A stretch of DNA of 64,000 nt. Source: a virus. The position numbers were made by a program, and so were the translations under genes. The notes under the pieces were generated by a model. It did not search any database and was not told the DNA's origin. It saw nothing but the letters and a program-made list of their open reading frames with translations. The stretch's first letter is position 1. Each line of letters starts with the position of its first letter. Below, one piece after another: positions 57,227 to 64,000 of the stretch. The stretch spans positions 1 through 64,000 of IMG/VR virus record IMGVR_UViG_3300034082_001419. One strand, written 5' to 3'.

Positions 57227-58021
57227 TTATACTTTTGTATTACCCAATAAATAATAGATAGATGATGTAGCTCCTTGTTCTAAATAAGCTTGATCATATT
57301 GACCTTTAATTTTATATCCAGTAATTGCATTATTTAATACTACACCTCCTGTAGTTATAAATGTAACATCAGCTGTTCCATCTTGAATAAAGCCTACTTG
57401 TAGTTTAGCTGATAATCCAGTTGGTACGGTAATAGAAATTGGAGTTGCACCGTTAGTTATTATTATTGAGTAACCATCATCAGCACTTGTAAGTAAATAG
57501 TTAGTTGAAATAAACTTTTGTTTTGTATCACAACAAGCTGAAAGATCATTTACAGTTGTTTGTAAAGTAGTTACATCTCCTTGTAAAGTTGTTATATCAC
57601 CTTGTATTGCAGTTACATCAGTTTGTAATGTTGTTACTGCACCTTGTAATGTTAATATTTGCCCATTAATTGTAACTATTTGTCCTTGTATAGTTACAAT
57701 TTGTCCTTGTATTGTAACAATATTACCTTCAATAGTAGTAAGTCTACCATTAATGATAAGTAATTGTGCATTAATAAAGTTAGTTAATGTAACAAGTCTT
57801 TGACAAAAATAAGTAACAATACCTTCTAATGCATCTACAATAGAATCTCCTTGAGAGACAACAGTATCATTACCACATTTGATATCATCAATTGTTAATA
57901 CCATACATTGTGCATCAAATACTTCAGCACATGGTTCTGGATTAGGACATTCTGGTGGAGTTGGACATGGTGGTAAAGATGGATAAGCATCATCACAACC
58001 ACAATTTATACAAGTATTCAT
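57227..58021 (-). CDS. Heptad-repeat fibre/stalk protein, 264 aa
   Basis: Cys- and Pro-rich N-terminus (C-I-N-C-G-C-D-D, P-P-C-P-T-P-P-E-C-P), a short helical domain, then eight to nine copies of a 7-residue repeat of the type T-I-Q-G-Q-I-V / T-L-Q-G-D-V-T (about 95-155), the pattern of a trimeric coiled-coil or stalk. The DNA repeats with a 21-base period (57560-57740 on the + strand). The end is a globular beta domain (S-T-N-Y-L-L-T-S-A-D-D). Likely a fibre or spike between the adhesin and the virion. Confidence 0.65.
   Translation of the reverse strand: MNTCINCGCDDAYPSLPPCPTPPECPNPEPCAEVFDAQCMVLTIDDIKCGNDTVVSQGDSIVDALEGIVTYFCQRLVTLTNFINAQLLIINGRLTTIEGNIVTIQGQIVTIQGQIVTINGQILTLQGAVTTLQTDVTAIQGDITTLQGDVTTLQTTVNDLSACCDTKQKFISTNYLLTSADDGYSIIITNGATPISITVPTGLSAKLQVGFIQDGTADVTFITTGGVVLNNAITGYKIKGQYDQAYLEQGATSSIYYLLGNTKV
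57540..57760 (-). repeat. 21-base repeat tract encoding heptads
   Basis: A tandem series of 21-base units (7 codons each) inside the stalk gene, with related copies such as TTGTAATGTTG and TTGTATAGTTAC (read on the + strand). Unequal recombination here could lengthen or shorten the stalk. Confidence 0.6.
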
Positions 58022-58044
58022 AGTATTTTATTATTAATTTTTAA

Positions 58045-59622
58045 TTAAAAAGCTCTTAGTGCACGTACTGCACAAGATGTTGTAGATTTATTAGTATAAC
58101 TTGTAGTTCCAAAGTCAAATGATTTTGTAATAGCTTCTGAAGCATTAAATTCTGTACTTGACCAATAAAGTTCATTTGCTGCAAGTACATCATAACCACC
58201 TACGGCATCTAATATTTTATTTACAATTGGTGCTACATTAAATAAATAGTTTAATTCCCATATAGCTGGTAAATACCAGTCTGTGAAACCACCATAAGTA
58301 TATATATCTGCTAATCCTGCTGCATATGTTCCAACTGCAGGTGCCCCTGTTTGTGCTACAATTGCATTAGTATTTGATAAACCATTATATCTATTTTTTG
58401 CACCAACACCTGGTACAGTTGTAGAATCATATGCGGGTATTGCCCATTCAATACCATAACTTAAATTAAAAAGTGAAGCAATTAATCCTTTTTCTATACC
58501 TGCTTCTTTCCATACTGCTATTACTATACCACCACCATATAGTTCACCTATATAATGTGTGAATGCTCCAGGCACTGTTACATCAACAGTAACATCACCA
58601 ACACCTGTTGTAGGAGTTAATGTTACATTTGTTCCAGCAATAATTTTTGTAACACCTCCATTAACCAATGGACTTGCTGGTGTTCCTAATCCTGTTATAG
58701 TTGTACCATCAACTGATATTTTAACTATTGGATTTAATGGATCTGTATTATCTGTGTTTAATCCTGTTACTGATCTTACAGTAGGCGCATTTCTTAAGTC
58801 TTTAACACAAGCCCATAAGTTATTTATTGTACCTGCAATTGTTGCTGTTGGTGTTGTCCATAAACCAGCGTACTGTGCAGACATTTGTGCAGCAGGATTA
58901 ACTTTTGATAAATCAGTTGCAGCTACTGTTTGATTAGAAACTGCTGTAGATAATGCTCCTGTATTTCCTGTTGCTGCAACAAATGGAAACCAAATTTGAT
59001 TTACATATGAATCAATAACAACATTAATAGGTTGTGTACTTCCTGCAGCTAATATTGGTACAGAAGGTAACTCATATGCCATTACCATTGTAGGTGTAGT
59101 ATATGAAGGAGGTGGTGTAGTTTCTAAATCAGTTACTCTTACATCTAGATTATCAATTTGATTTTGTTGTAATGTTATTGTAGTTACTAATGTACATATT
59201 CTTGTACCTATAGTAGTTACATAATTTGTTAAATTCATAGTTGTAACTCCACCTGTTACAAAACACGGAGCAACCTCAACAAAACAATCTGTAGGACAAC
59301 CTGATGATGGTACTGGTGGAGTTGCACCTCCTCCTGAACTTGGTGTTCCATTATCTAACTCACATACTTTAACAATTAAAAAATTAATTAAATCTGTAAA
59401 GTTTTGTGGAGAACAATTAGCTAAACTAAAACATGTAAGATCATATGCTGTAATATTTAATGTATCAAGTATTGTACATATTTCTAATGCAATTTTTTCA
59501 ACTACATCTGTAATATTATCTCCTTTACATAAATTAATACATTGTAAATCTGGTCCACCCCAAATTACACAATTTGAAGATGTAGGGCTACATGGAGAAT
59601 TATCAAAGTTTAATGGTTTCAT
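58045..59622 (-). CDS. Fibre-like protein with DUF1566 (Lcl) C-terminal domain, 525 aa
   Basis: N-terminal Cys-containing segments (C-S-P-T-S-S-N-C, C-I-N-L-C-K-G-D-N-I-T-D-V-V-E-K-I-A) similar to the start region of the stalk protein, then a Thr/Val/Gly-rich beta region. The C-terminal domain (about 350-525) has W-Y-L-P-A-I-W-E-L-N-Y-L and L-Y-W-S-S-T-E-F-N...C-A-V-R-A-L-R-A-F, the DUF1566/Lcl signature, a C-type-lectin-like fold related to FISUMP. No variable-region codon pattern is visible here. Probably a second host-surface or polysaccharide-binding fibre. Confidence 0.65.
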   Translation of the reverse strand: MKPLNFDNSPCSPTSSNCVIWGGPDLQCINLCKGDNITDVVEKIALEICTILDTLNITAYDLTCFSLANCSPQNFTDLINFLIVKVCELDNGTPSSGGGATPPVPSSGCPTDCFVEVAPCFVTGGVTTMNLTNYVTTIGTRICTLVTTITLQQNQIDNLDVRVTDLETTPPPSYTTPTMVMAYELPSVPILAAGSTQPINVVIDSYVNQIWFPFVAATGNTGALSTAVSNQTVAATDLSKVNPAAQMSAQYAGLWTTPTATIAGTINNLWACVKDLRNAPTVRSVTGLNTDNTDPLNPIVKISVDGTTITGLGTPASPLVNGGVTKIIAGTNVTLTPTTGVGDVTVDVTVPGAFTHYIGELYGGGIVIAVWKEAGIEKGLIASLFNLSYGIEWAIPAYDSTTVPGVGAKNRYNGLSNTNAIVAQTGAPAVGTYAAGLADIYTYGGFTDWYLPAIWELNYLFNVAPIVNKILDAVGGYDVLAANELYWSSTEFNASEAITKSFDFGTTSYTNKSTTSCAVRALRAF

Positions 59623-59656
59623 ATCTTTTGTATATATTATAATATAAGTATTTTAA

Positions 59657-60694
59657 TTAAGAATTACAACCACATCCGCAATTTGTAGTCTGCTGACATG
59701 AGTTATTATTACATCCACATCCACAATCAGTACTATCTTGACAACAGTCACTAAATGGTTTACATATGTAATCAGGATTATTTATTGCTTGAAGTTCTAA
59801 TAATTGATATTTTATATCAAGTCTGTATAGTTCTTCTTCATCACAACATGGTGCAATACCATATCTTTGAGCTATTACATCTTTATAAAGTATTTCAGAA
59901 TATGCACAAGCAATTCTTTCATAGTATTGAGTTGTACATGCAGGAGAATTATAACCTGGTCTTATACTTTTAAATGCTACACCTGATGGGCATTTACCAT
60001 CTATACATGGTCCATCATTTGTATATATTTTTGGTAAAGTCCATCCTATTGGGTATATCCATTTTAATACACAATACTTTCTACTTATTGTATTAGCACC
60101 AAGTGTTATATCTTGAATAACATTATCACAATCTTCATATTGAAATACTTGTGTTGTTGTACTATTATTTGTTATGGTGCTACAGAAGCAAACTGTATTA
60201 GTTGTGCAGACTTCACATGTAGCAAATTCACTAGCTATTATTACTAAATCATCAGATGAATTAATATTAGTTGTTGATACTGACCAGCATGTATCTGGAT
60301 AAAATGTAAGTTTAACTATTGAAGATAAATATGCTGATACATTAGTTGTAGTATATATACTTGGTCTTACACCATCACAATCAGTTAATTTATATCTTGG
60401 TGCAGCACACTCAACACAATTAGGATAGTTGTTTTGTAAGGTAACTGTAACTGTTGACGGAACATTACTGGTAAATACAGTAAGATTAAAACAACCTGGG
60501 TATTCATCTACTGTAATTGTTTTTCCAGCATATGCAGATAAATTTACTGAAGTATAAATTATTAATGGATTTGAAGCATTACATGATTCAAGTCTATAAT
60601 ATAACGGTGGTAAACACGCAGCACAATTTGGAAATGTTTCTGTTACTGTTGTTGGTACGTAACCAGTTTCAAAGCTAGGTTCAGGAAACTCCAT
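59657..60694 (-). CDS. Cysteine-rich repeat virion protein, 345 aa
   Basis: Two to three tandem modules of about 55-60 residues, each with C-x2-C, Y-x-L/Y-x-L-E-S-C, I-Y, N-V/L-S-A-Y and a closing P-G-C-F or P-D-T-C-W (about 18-160). After a middle region it ends with two tight Cys clusters, D-C-G-C-G-C-N and N-C-G-C-G-C-N-S. The same module type occurs in the adjacent 282-residue protein. Probably a capsid decoration or tail component stabilised by metal or disulfides. Not matched to a named family. Confidence 0.55.
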   Translation of the reverse strand: MEFPEPSFETGYVPTTVTETFPNCAACLPPLYYRLESCNASNPLIIYTSVNLSAYAGKTITVDEYPGCFNLTVFTSNVPSTVTVTLQNNYPNCVECAAPRYKLTDCDGVRPSIYTTTNVSAYLSSIVKLTFYPDTCWSVSTTNINSSDDLVIIASEFATCEVCTTNTVCFCSTITNNSTTTQVFQYEDCDNVIQDITLGANTISRKYCVLKWIYPIGWTLPKIYTNDGPCIDGKCPSGVAFKSIRPGYNSPACTTQYYERIACAYSEILYKDVIAQRYGIAPCCDEEELYRLDIKYQLLELQAINNPDYICKPFSDCCQDSTDCGCGCNNNSCQQTTNCGCGCNS

Positions 60695-60715
60695 AATATT
60701 TATTTTTTTTAATTT

Positions 60716-61564
60716 TTAAGCTCTATTATAAACAAACTGAACAATTGTCCAACAAGCACCTGGATACTCAGCAAGTTTAACAGTTTGATCTAATGCATAT
60801 GGAAATGCTAACTCTTGATCTTCTGATTGTATTTTAACTCCAGTTACACAATTAGTTAATTCATATGTATAGTAACAAGGAATATCACCATCACAAAAAA
60901 GATTATTAGTAAAAATCTGATAATCAGTTCCCGTAACTGATGGATATGAACTTGAACAAATTACAGCTGGTGCATCAGTAGTTGTAAACTCACTATAGCC
61001 ATCAAAATATGTTATAACACCTGTTCCAGTAACTGTATAACAAATTGGTTCACATTGGTCACAATATGCATCACCATCAATTATTACAGTAGTAAGATCA
61101 CCAACAGTTTCTGGTACAACTGTAACATACCAACATGGATTTGGTTCCAAGTAAGTATATGCTAATTGATTAATATAGTTTATACAATCTGGACATTCTT
61201 GATAATCAGTATATATTACATCACTATTTATACAATTAACTAATTTATATTTATACTGTGAACAACTACTACATGTATTATAATAACCTTCACTTGCTTG
61301 AGCAATTTGAGCATTAGTTATTGCATTTGGATAATAACCTTCTCCTACTGCTTGCCAACAATACGGAGATATATTACCATTAATGTTTAACTTGTAAACT
61401 TTATTAAATGTATAAGTTAATACTGGTTGTATTATTCTATAAACAGTATTTACTGTTGGATCACAAGATACAAAATACACAACAGTTGAACCAGCATAAT
61501 CTTCTAAATCAAAATCAAAATTGAGAAATCTTTCTCTTTCACCTGTATATAAATCTAATCTCAT
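60716..61564 (-). CDS. Cysteine-rich repeat virion protein, 282 aa
   Basis: Contains copies of the module seen in the 345-residue neighbour (C-S-S-C-x-Q-Y-K-Y-K-L-V-N-C, then N-P-C-W-Y-V; and C-Y-Y-T-Y-E-L-T-N-C, then P-G-A-C-W-T-I at the C-terminus). Beta-rich with no helices of note. The start codon overlaps the stop of the small zinc-ribbon gene (ATGA). Adjacent paralogous modules suggest duplication and a shared structural role. Confidence 0.55.
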   Translation of the reverse strand: MRLDLYTGERERFLNFDFDLEDYAGSTVVYFVSCDPTVNTVYRIIQPVLTYTFNKVYKLNINGNISPYCWQAVGEGYYPNAITNAQIAQASEGYYNTCSSCSQYKYKLVNCINSDVIYTDYQECPDCINYINQLAYTYLEPNPCWYVTVVPETVGDLTTVIIDGDAYCDQCEPICYTVTGTGVITYFDGYSEFTTTDAPAVICSSSYPSVTGTDYQIFTNNLFCDGDIPCYYTYELTNCVTGVKIQSEDQELAFPYALDQTVKLAEYPGACWTIVQFVYNRA

Positions 61565-61698
61565 GGTTTCTTTGGTTGTTGTTTAAGTTTAACTTCATAA
61601 GCTGAAATACAATTTGAACACACTTGTGCTTTATTGGATGCTACTCTTTTTTGACATCCACATGATAATCTTATTTTGCAGTTTGGACAGTTTGCCAT
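61561..61698 (-). CDS. Small zinc-ribbon-like protein, 45 aa
   Basis: A 45-residue ORF with C-P-N-C (4-7), C-G-C (13-15) and C-S-N-C (27-30), spaced like two halves of a zinc ribbon, then a Lys-rich tail. Its TGA overlaps the next ATG as ATGA, which supports translation. Possibly a structural or transcription-linked adaptor; function unknown. Confidence 0.6.
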   Translation of the reverse strand: MANCPNCKIRLSCGCQKRVASNKAQVCSNCISAYEVKLKQQPKKP

Positions 61699-61717
61699 CT
61701 TGTTGGTTTTTAATGGG

Positions 61718-62260
61718 TTAACAATTTTTACATTCAATTTTTTTCATAATCTTTAAAGCATAATTGTAAAGTGACATACCATGATTTGGTTCATGACAAA
61801 ATTCAACTTTTGCTTTTGCAGCATCTAAATACATTTTAGCTGTCTTTAAGATTTCAAGTTTCTTTTTAATATTTGCTGGCGGCTCACACGCAGCAAGATC
61901 TAATTTACATAAAATATTATTATAAATATTTAATGCTTTAGTAATTCTTAAATGATTGTACTCAACAAATACCTGATCATTTGGAGCTACACTATATTTA
62001 ATAGCATATACACCATCAGGTAAATCACTTAATGTATCTCCACATCCTTGTGATTGTAATTGTAAATCACATGCCGTTAATATTGTATTTGCTCCTGGTA
62101 CAGTAGTAAGTTGTGTAGAATAATTAAATCCCGGCACTGTTACATTTAATGCAGGACAAGATACATTAATTGAATCTGAGTATACACTTGTATCAAGTAC
62201 AGACATAATGCATGTATTTAATACAGTTGGTATTTCTAAACTTAATATATGATGTGCCAT
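61718..62260 (-). CDS. Conserved head-proximal late protein, 180 aa
   Basis: A beta-rich N-terminal half (L-E-I-P-T-V-L-N-T-C-I-M, P-D-G-V-Y-A-I-K-Y-S-V-A-P-N-D) and a helical C-terminal half (L-C-K-L-D-L-A-A-C-E, M-Y-L-D-A-A-K-A-K-V-E-F-C-H) with Cys pairs. The motif style and position, just after the probable capsid gene, fit a small conserved protein of Bacteroidota phages, perhaps a neck or decoration component. No enzyme motif is present. Confidence 0.55.
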   Translation of the reverse strand: MAHHILSLEIPTVLNTCIMSVLDTSVYSDSINVSCPALNVTVPGFNYSTQLTTVPGANTILTACDLQLQSQGCGDTLSDLPDGVYAIKYSVAPNDQVFVEYNHLRITKALNIYNNILCKLDLAACEPPANIKKKLEILKTAKMYLDAAKAKVEFCHEPNHGMSLYNYALKIMKKIECKNC

Positions 62261-62267
62261 AATAATT

Positions 62268-62306
62268 TATAAAAAAAGGGAGGGAAAACTAGTTCACCTC
62301 CCTTTG
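62268..62306 (-). terminator. Strong terminator after the probable major capsid gene
   Basis: A 9-bp stem (AAAGGGAGG 62275-62283 with CCTCCCTTT 62297-62305) followed on the - strand by at least seven T. It lies about 25 bases after the stop of the 437-residue gene and would give it a short stable transcript. Confidence 0.85.
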
Positions 62307-62330
62307 TTAGTAATATAATTTTACTTATCC

Positions 62331-63644
62331 TTAAGGAGCAGGAGCAAGTGGAATACGTGGAGTACATGCTGTAACTGCATCAATAACTTCTAATTCAGCA
62401 CAATCATTACAATTAGATAACCAGTTTGTAACAAAGTTTTCAAATTGATTATCAACACCATCAGTAATAATTTCTAATAAGTATTGCTCATTATCAAATG
62501 TACTTGTAGGGTTATTGAAACGTGGAACTGAGTGTTGTAAATAGTATCTTGTGTAGAAAGAATTTCTATCAATAGTATTTAAGATTTCATTTCCTTGTGT
62601 GATCTCTCTTATTCTTAAATCAGAATGGAAGAAGTTTTGTCTGTATCTTTCTGATAAGATTACATCTCTTGCAACTGACTCACCTAGACCCATTGCTTGT
62701 AAACCTTCACATTCAGTAACTACACATAATCCTTCAAATTCACATGGAGCACCAGCATAATCAACTAAAGAAGCATACAATTTAACTGGCTCTTTTTCAT
62801 AGAAATCAGAAGTTTGGAATGTACAGTCATCAAAACTAGTTCCAACATACGCACCATACAAAGTAATACCTGCGTATTGACCTACTGTGTGTCCTGGAGA
62901 TACATAGTTATCCCAAGTACCACCAATTGAATATCCAGCTGGAGCAACTAAACCTGATACATTAGTTCCTGGTGCATACCAAATTGAATTATCTTCTGCA
63001 GTAACTACTGGTAATACAAACGGAGAGATTACAGTTTTAGCTGAATTAACAATTGTATTTGGTAAACTAACACCAACAATATTTTGAGCCCATTGGATCA
63101 TTACTAAAGTACCATCAACTGGAACTGGAGCAATAGAACCTGCTGGACAACATCCTGTGTAAGCTTCAACAGTTAAGTAAGCATTGTGATTTAAAAATCT
63201 TAATGCAGGAGAACCTTTAACGTCAATACGTAAAGAATAAGTCTCATCACATAAAAATTCTTTTTCACATGAACCACCAGCTAAAGCGTTAAATGGAGTG
63301 TATCCAATATTGATTACATTTTGTTGAGCAGCGTTTGGATCAACTCTGTAAAATCTATTTACATACTTAGGATTAATAAGTTTAGATTTATTAGACTCTT
63401 GGTATCCACCGTGAGATCCAATTTTATCTTTAGTATATAAAGATCCTGAAGCAAGAATTAATGGGCAACAACTTCCCTCCATAGGACCACTTGTACTTAC
63501 TAATTCCCAAGTTTTAGGATCAACAAATGCAAACTGACCAGTTGCTAAAATGTTACCTGGTGTCCCTAATTGACCGTTTGCTAGGTCTGTGAAACCTTGT
63601 GTTCCAACGAAAGCCTTTTGAAAGGCATGATTAAAATAAGCCAT
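62331..63644 (-). CDS. Probable major capsid protein (or other abundant virion protein), 437 aa
   Basis: A 437-residue late protein with a short helical start (A-Y-F-N-H-A-F-Q-K-A-F-V-G-T-Q-G-F), a mixed alpha/beta body and an unusual number of Cys (C-C-P-L, G-C-C-P-A-G). Codon use is slightly more G/C-rich than the neighbours, a sign of high expression, and a strong terminator follows immediately. Size and location next to the head-proximal genes fit an HK97-fold capsid protein of crAss-like phages. The fold cannot be proven by eye. Confidence 0.5.
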   Translation of the reverse strand: MAYFNHAFQKAFVGTQGFTDLANGQLGTPGNILATGQFAFVDPKTWELVSTSGPMEGSCCPLILASGSLYTKDKIGSHGGYQESNKSKLINPKYVNRFYRVDPNAAQQNVINIGYTPFNALAGGSCEKEFLCDETYSLRIDVKGSPALRFLNHNAYLTVEAYTGCCPAGSIAPVPVDGTLVMIQWAQNIVGVSLPNTIVNSAKTVISPFVLPVVTAEDNSIWYAPGTNVSGLVAPAGYSIGGTWDNYVSPGHTVGQYAGITLYGAYVGTSFDDCTFQTSDFYEKEPVKLYASLVDYAGAPCEFEGLCVVTECEGLQAMGLGESVARDVILSERYRQNFFHSDLRIREITQGNEILNTIDRNSFYTRYYLQHSVPRFNNPTSTFDNEQYLLEIITDGVDNQFENFVTNWLSNCNDCAELEVIDAVTACTPRIPLAPAP

Positions 63645-63684
63645 GATTTTTTTAATTTTAATTTATAAACATATATATAATATA

Positions 63685-63703
63685 CTAAAACATTTTGTTT
63701 TAG
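63685..63703 (-). other. Palindromic hairpin in the leader of the probable capsid gene
   Basis: CTAAAAC (63685-63691) is the exact inverse of GTTTTAG (63697-63703), loop of five. It lies between the stop of the partial gene and the probable capsid start and is followed by a TA-rich tract. Could be a weak terminator or an mRNA-stabilising leader; no T tract follows. Confidence 0.4.
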
Positions 63704-63708
63704 CAAAA

Positions 63709-64000
63709 TTATTTTAAAAATAATAATTTGTACTTAGTTGAATTAATAGCATCTTTAATAAGATCTAAATTATTTACTATTTCTGAATAAGGTAGTTTAC
63801 CTTGTAATTTATTTATCATTGCATAAATATCTCTAAGATAATTTACACCATCTGCTACAGTGTCAAGAGTTCTTGGAGCAACATCTTTACAAGCTAAGAT
63901 TTTTTCAGAAACACCTTGATAACCTTCTATAAGAGTATCAGCATGTCCAGGTAGACCATCATAAAAATCTCCTATTGCTATATGTGCAGCATAAGATCCT
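63709..64000 (-). CDS. DUF5856-like protein, C-terminal part (runs off the window)
   Basis: The last 96 codons of a gene whose start lies beyond the window. The sequence G-S-Y-A-A-H-I-A-I-G-D-F-Y-D-G-L-P with a following E-G-Y-Q-G matches the ferritin-like/DUF5856 pattern, helical with paired acidic and His residues, found in tailed-phage late regions. The start and any N-terminal domain cannot be judged from this window. Confidence 0.6.
   Translation of the reverse strand, partial: GSYAAHIAIGDFYDGLPGHADTLIEGYQGVSEKILACKDVAPRTLDTVADGVNYLRDIYAMINKLQGKLPYSEIVNNLDLIKDAINSTKYKLLFLK

Noticed and set aside
57540-57760. Short regular repeats resembling a CRISPR array
   Set aside because: The period is 21 bases with no unique spacers; the repeats keep the reading frame and encode heptads.
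58045-58200. DUF1566 domain of the 525-residue protein as another retroelement target
   Set aside because: No repeated AAY-type codon pattern or locally raised G/C content is visible and there is no second copy to compare.
1-64000. Alternative genetic code with reassigned stop codons, known in some crAss-like phages
   Set aside because: TAA, TAG and TGA all end genes at sensible, often overlapping positions, and the giant genes are open without in-frame stops.
1-64000. Reverse transcriptase or template repeat to complete the retroelement
   Set aside because: No gene with Y-x-D-D-type polymerase motifs and no second unlinked copy of the variable segment was seen in this window; it may lie in the missing part of the genome.

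Overview
This window looks like about two thirds of the genome of a lytic, low-GC (by eye near 30% G+C) tailed phage of the crAss-like group (Crassvirales) infecting a Bacteroidota host. The evidence is a two-block layout with opposite strands; very large late proteins, one of 3307 residues carrying a YonO/crAss-type RNA polymerase signature (D-F-D-V-D preceded by an R-x-P-x-Q-G-x-N-S segment); an IHF/HU-like protein inside the tail block; Fibrobacter-succinogenes-major-paralogous (FISUMP) domains typical of Bacteroidota; and A/T-rich leaders with few Shine-Dalgarno motifs. All three stop codons end genes and no large gene is broken by in-frame stops, so the standard bacterial code is used. 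No integrase, tRNA, CRISPR array or insertion sequence was seen.

Left block (1-17373, + strand): replication, recombination and nucleotide metabolism. In order it holds a Sak4-like ATPase, an SSB-like protein, a DnaG-type primase, several small proteins (GIY-YIG nuclease, NUMOD-like, DUF6878-like, DUF3820-like, DUF6915-like and unknowns), a metallopeptidase/VWA gene and a MoxR AAA+ gene, a RecE/DUF3799-like nuclease, a family B DNA polymerase, a DUF932-like protein and a MazG-like pyrophosphohydrolase. The VWA gene and the MoxR gene are each split by a group I intron (5614-6722 and 7938-8994). The first intron carries a LAGLIDADG endonuclease and the second a GIY-YIG endonuclease. Rho-independent terminators punctuate the block.

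A strong terminator at 17378-17409 separates the two convergent blocks.

Right block (17410-64000, - strand, so read from high to low coordinates): virion genes. From the right edge: a partial DUF5856-like gene, a probable major capsid protein with a strong terminator, head-adjacent conserved proteins, two cysteine-rich repeat proteins, a DUF1566-ended fibre protein, a heptad-repeat stalk protein and a 611-residue triple-FISUMP protein. That last protein carries the clearest unusual signal in the window: two of its C-terminal segments differ almost only at the first two positions of codons that fit an AAY template, as a diversity-generating retroelement would produce. No reverse transcriptase or template repeat was seen here. 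After a terminator come the tail genes (IHF-like, tubular/ring-like, 1768-residue hub/nozzle-like), then three Gly-Gly-rich virion proteins. Last come the giant proteins of 980, 1915 (with a PD-(D/E)XK nuclease), 3307 (zincin plus RNA polymerase), 244 and 1106 residues, probably packaged and delivered with the DNA so that early genes can be transcribed at once.
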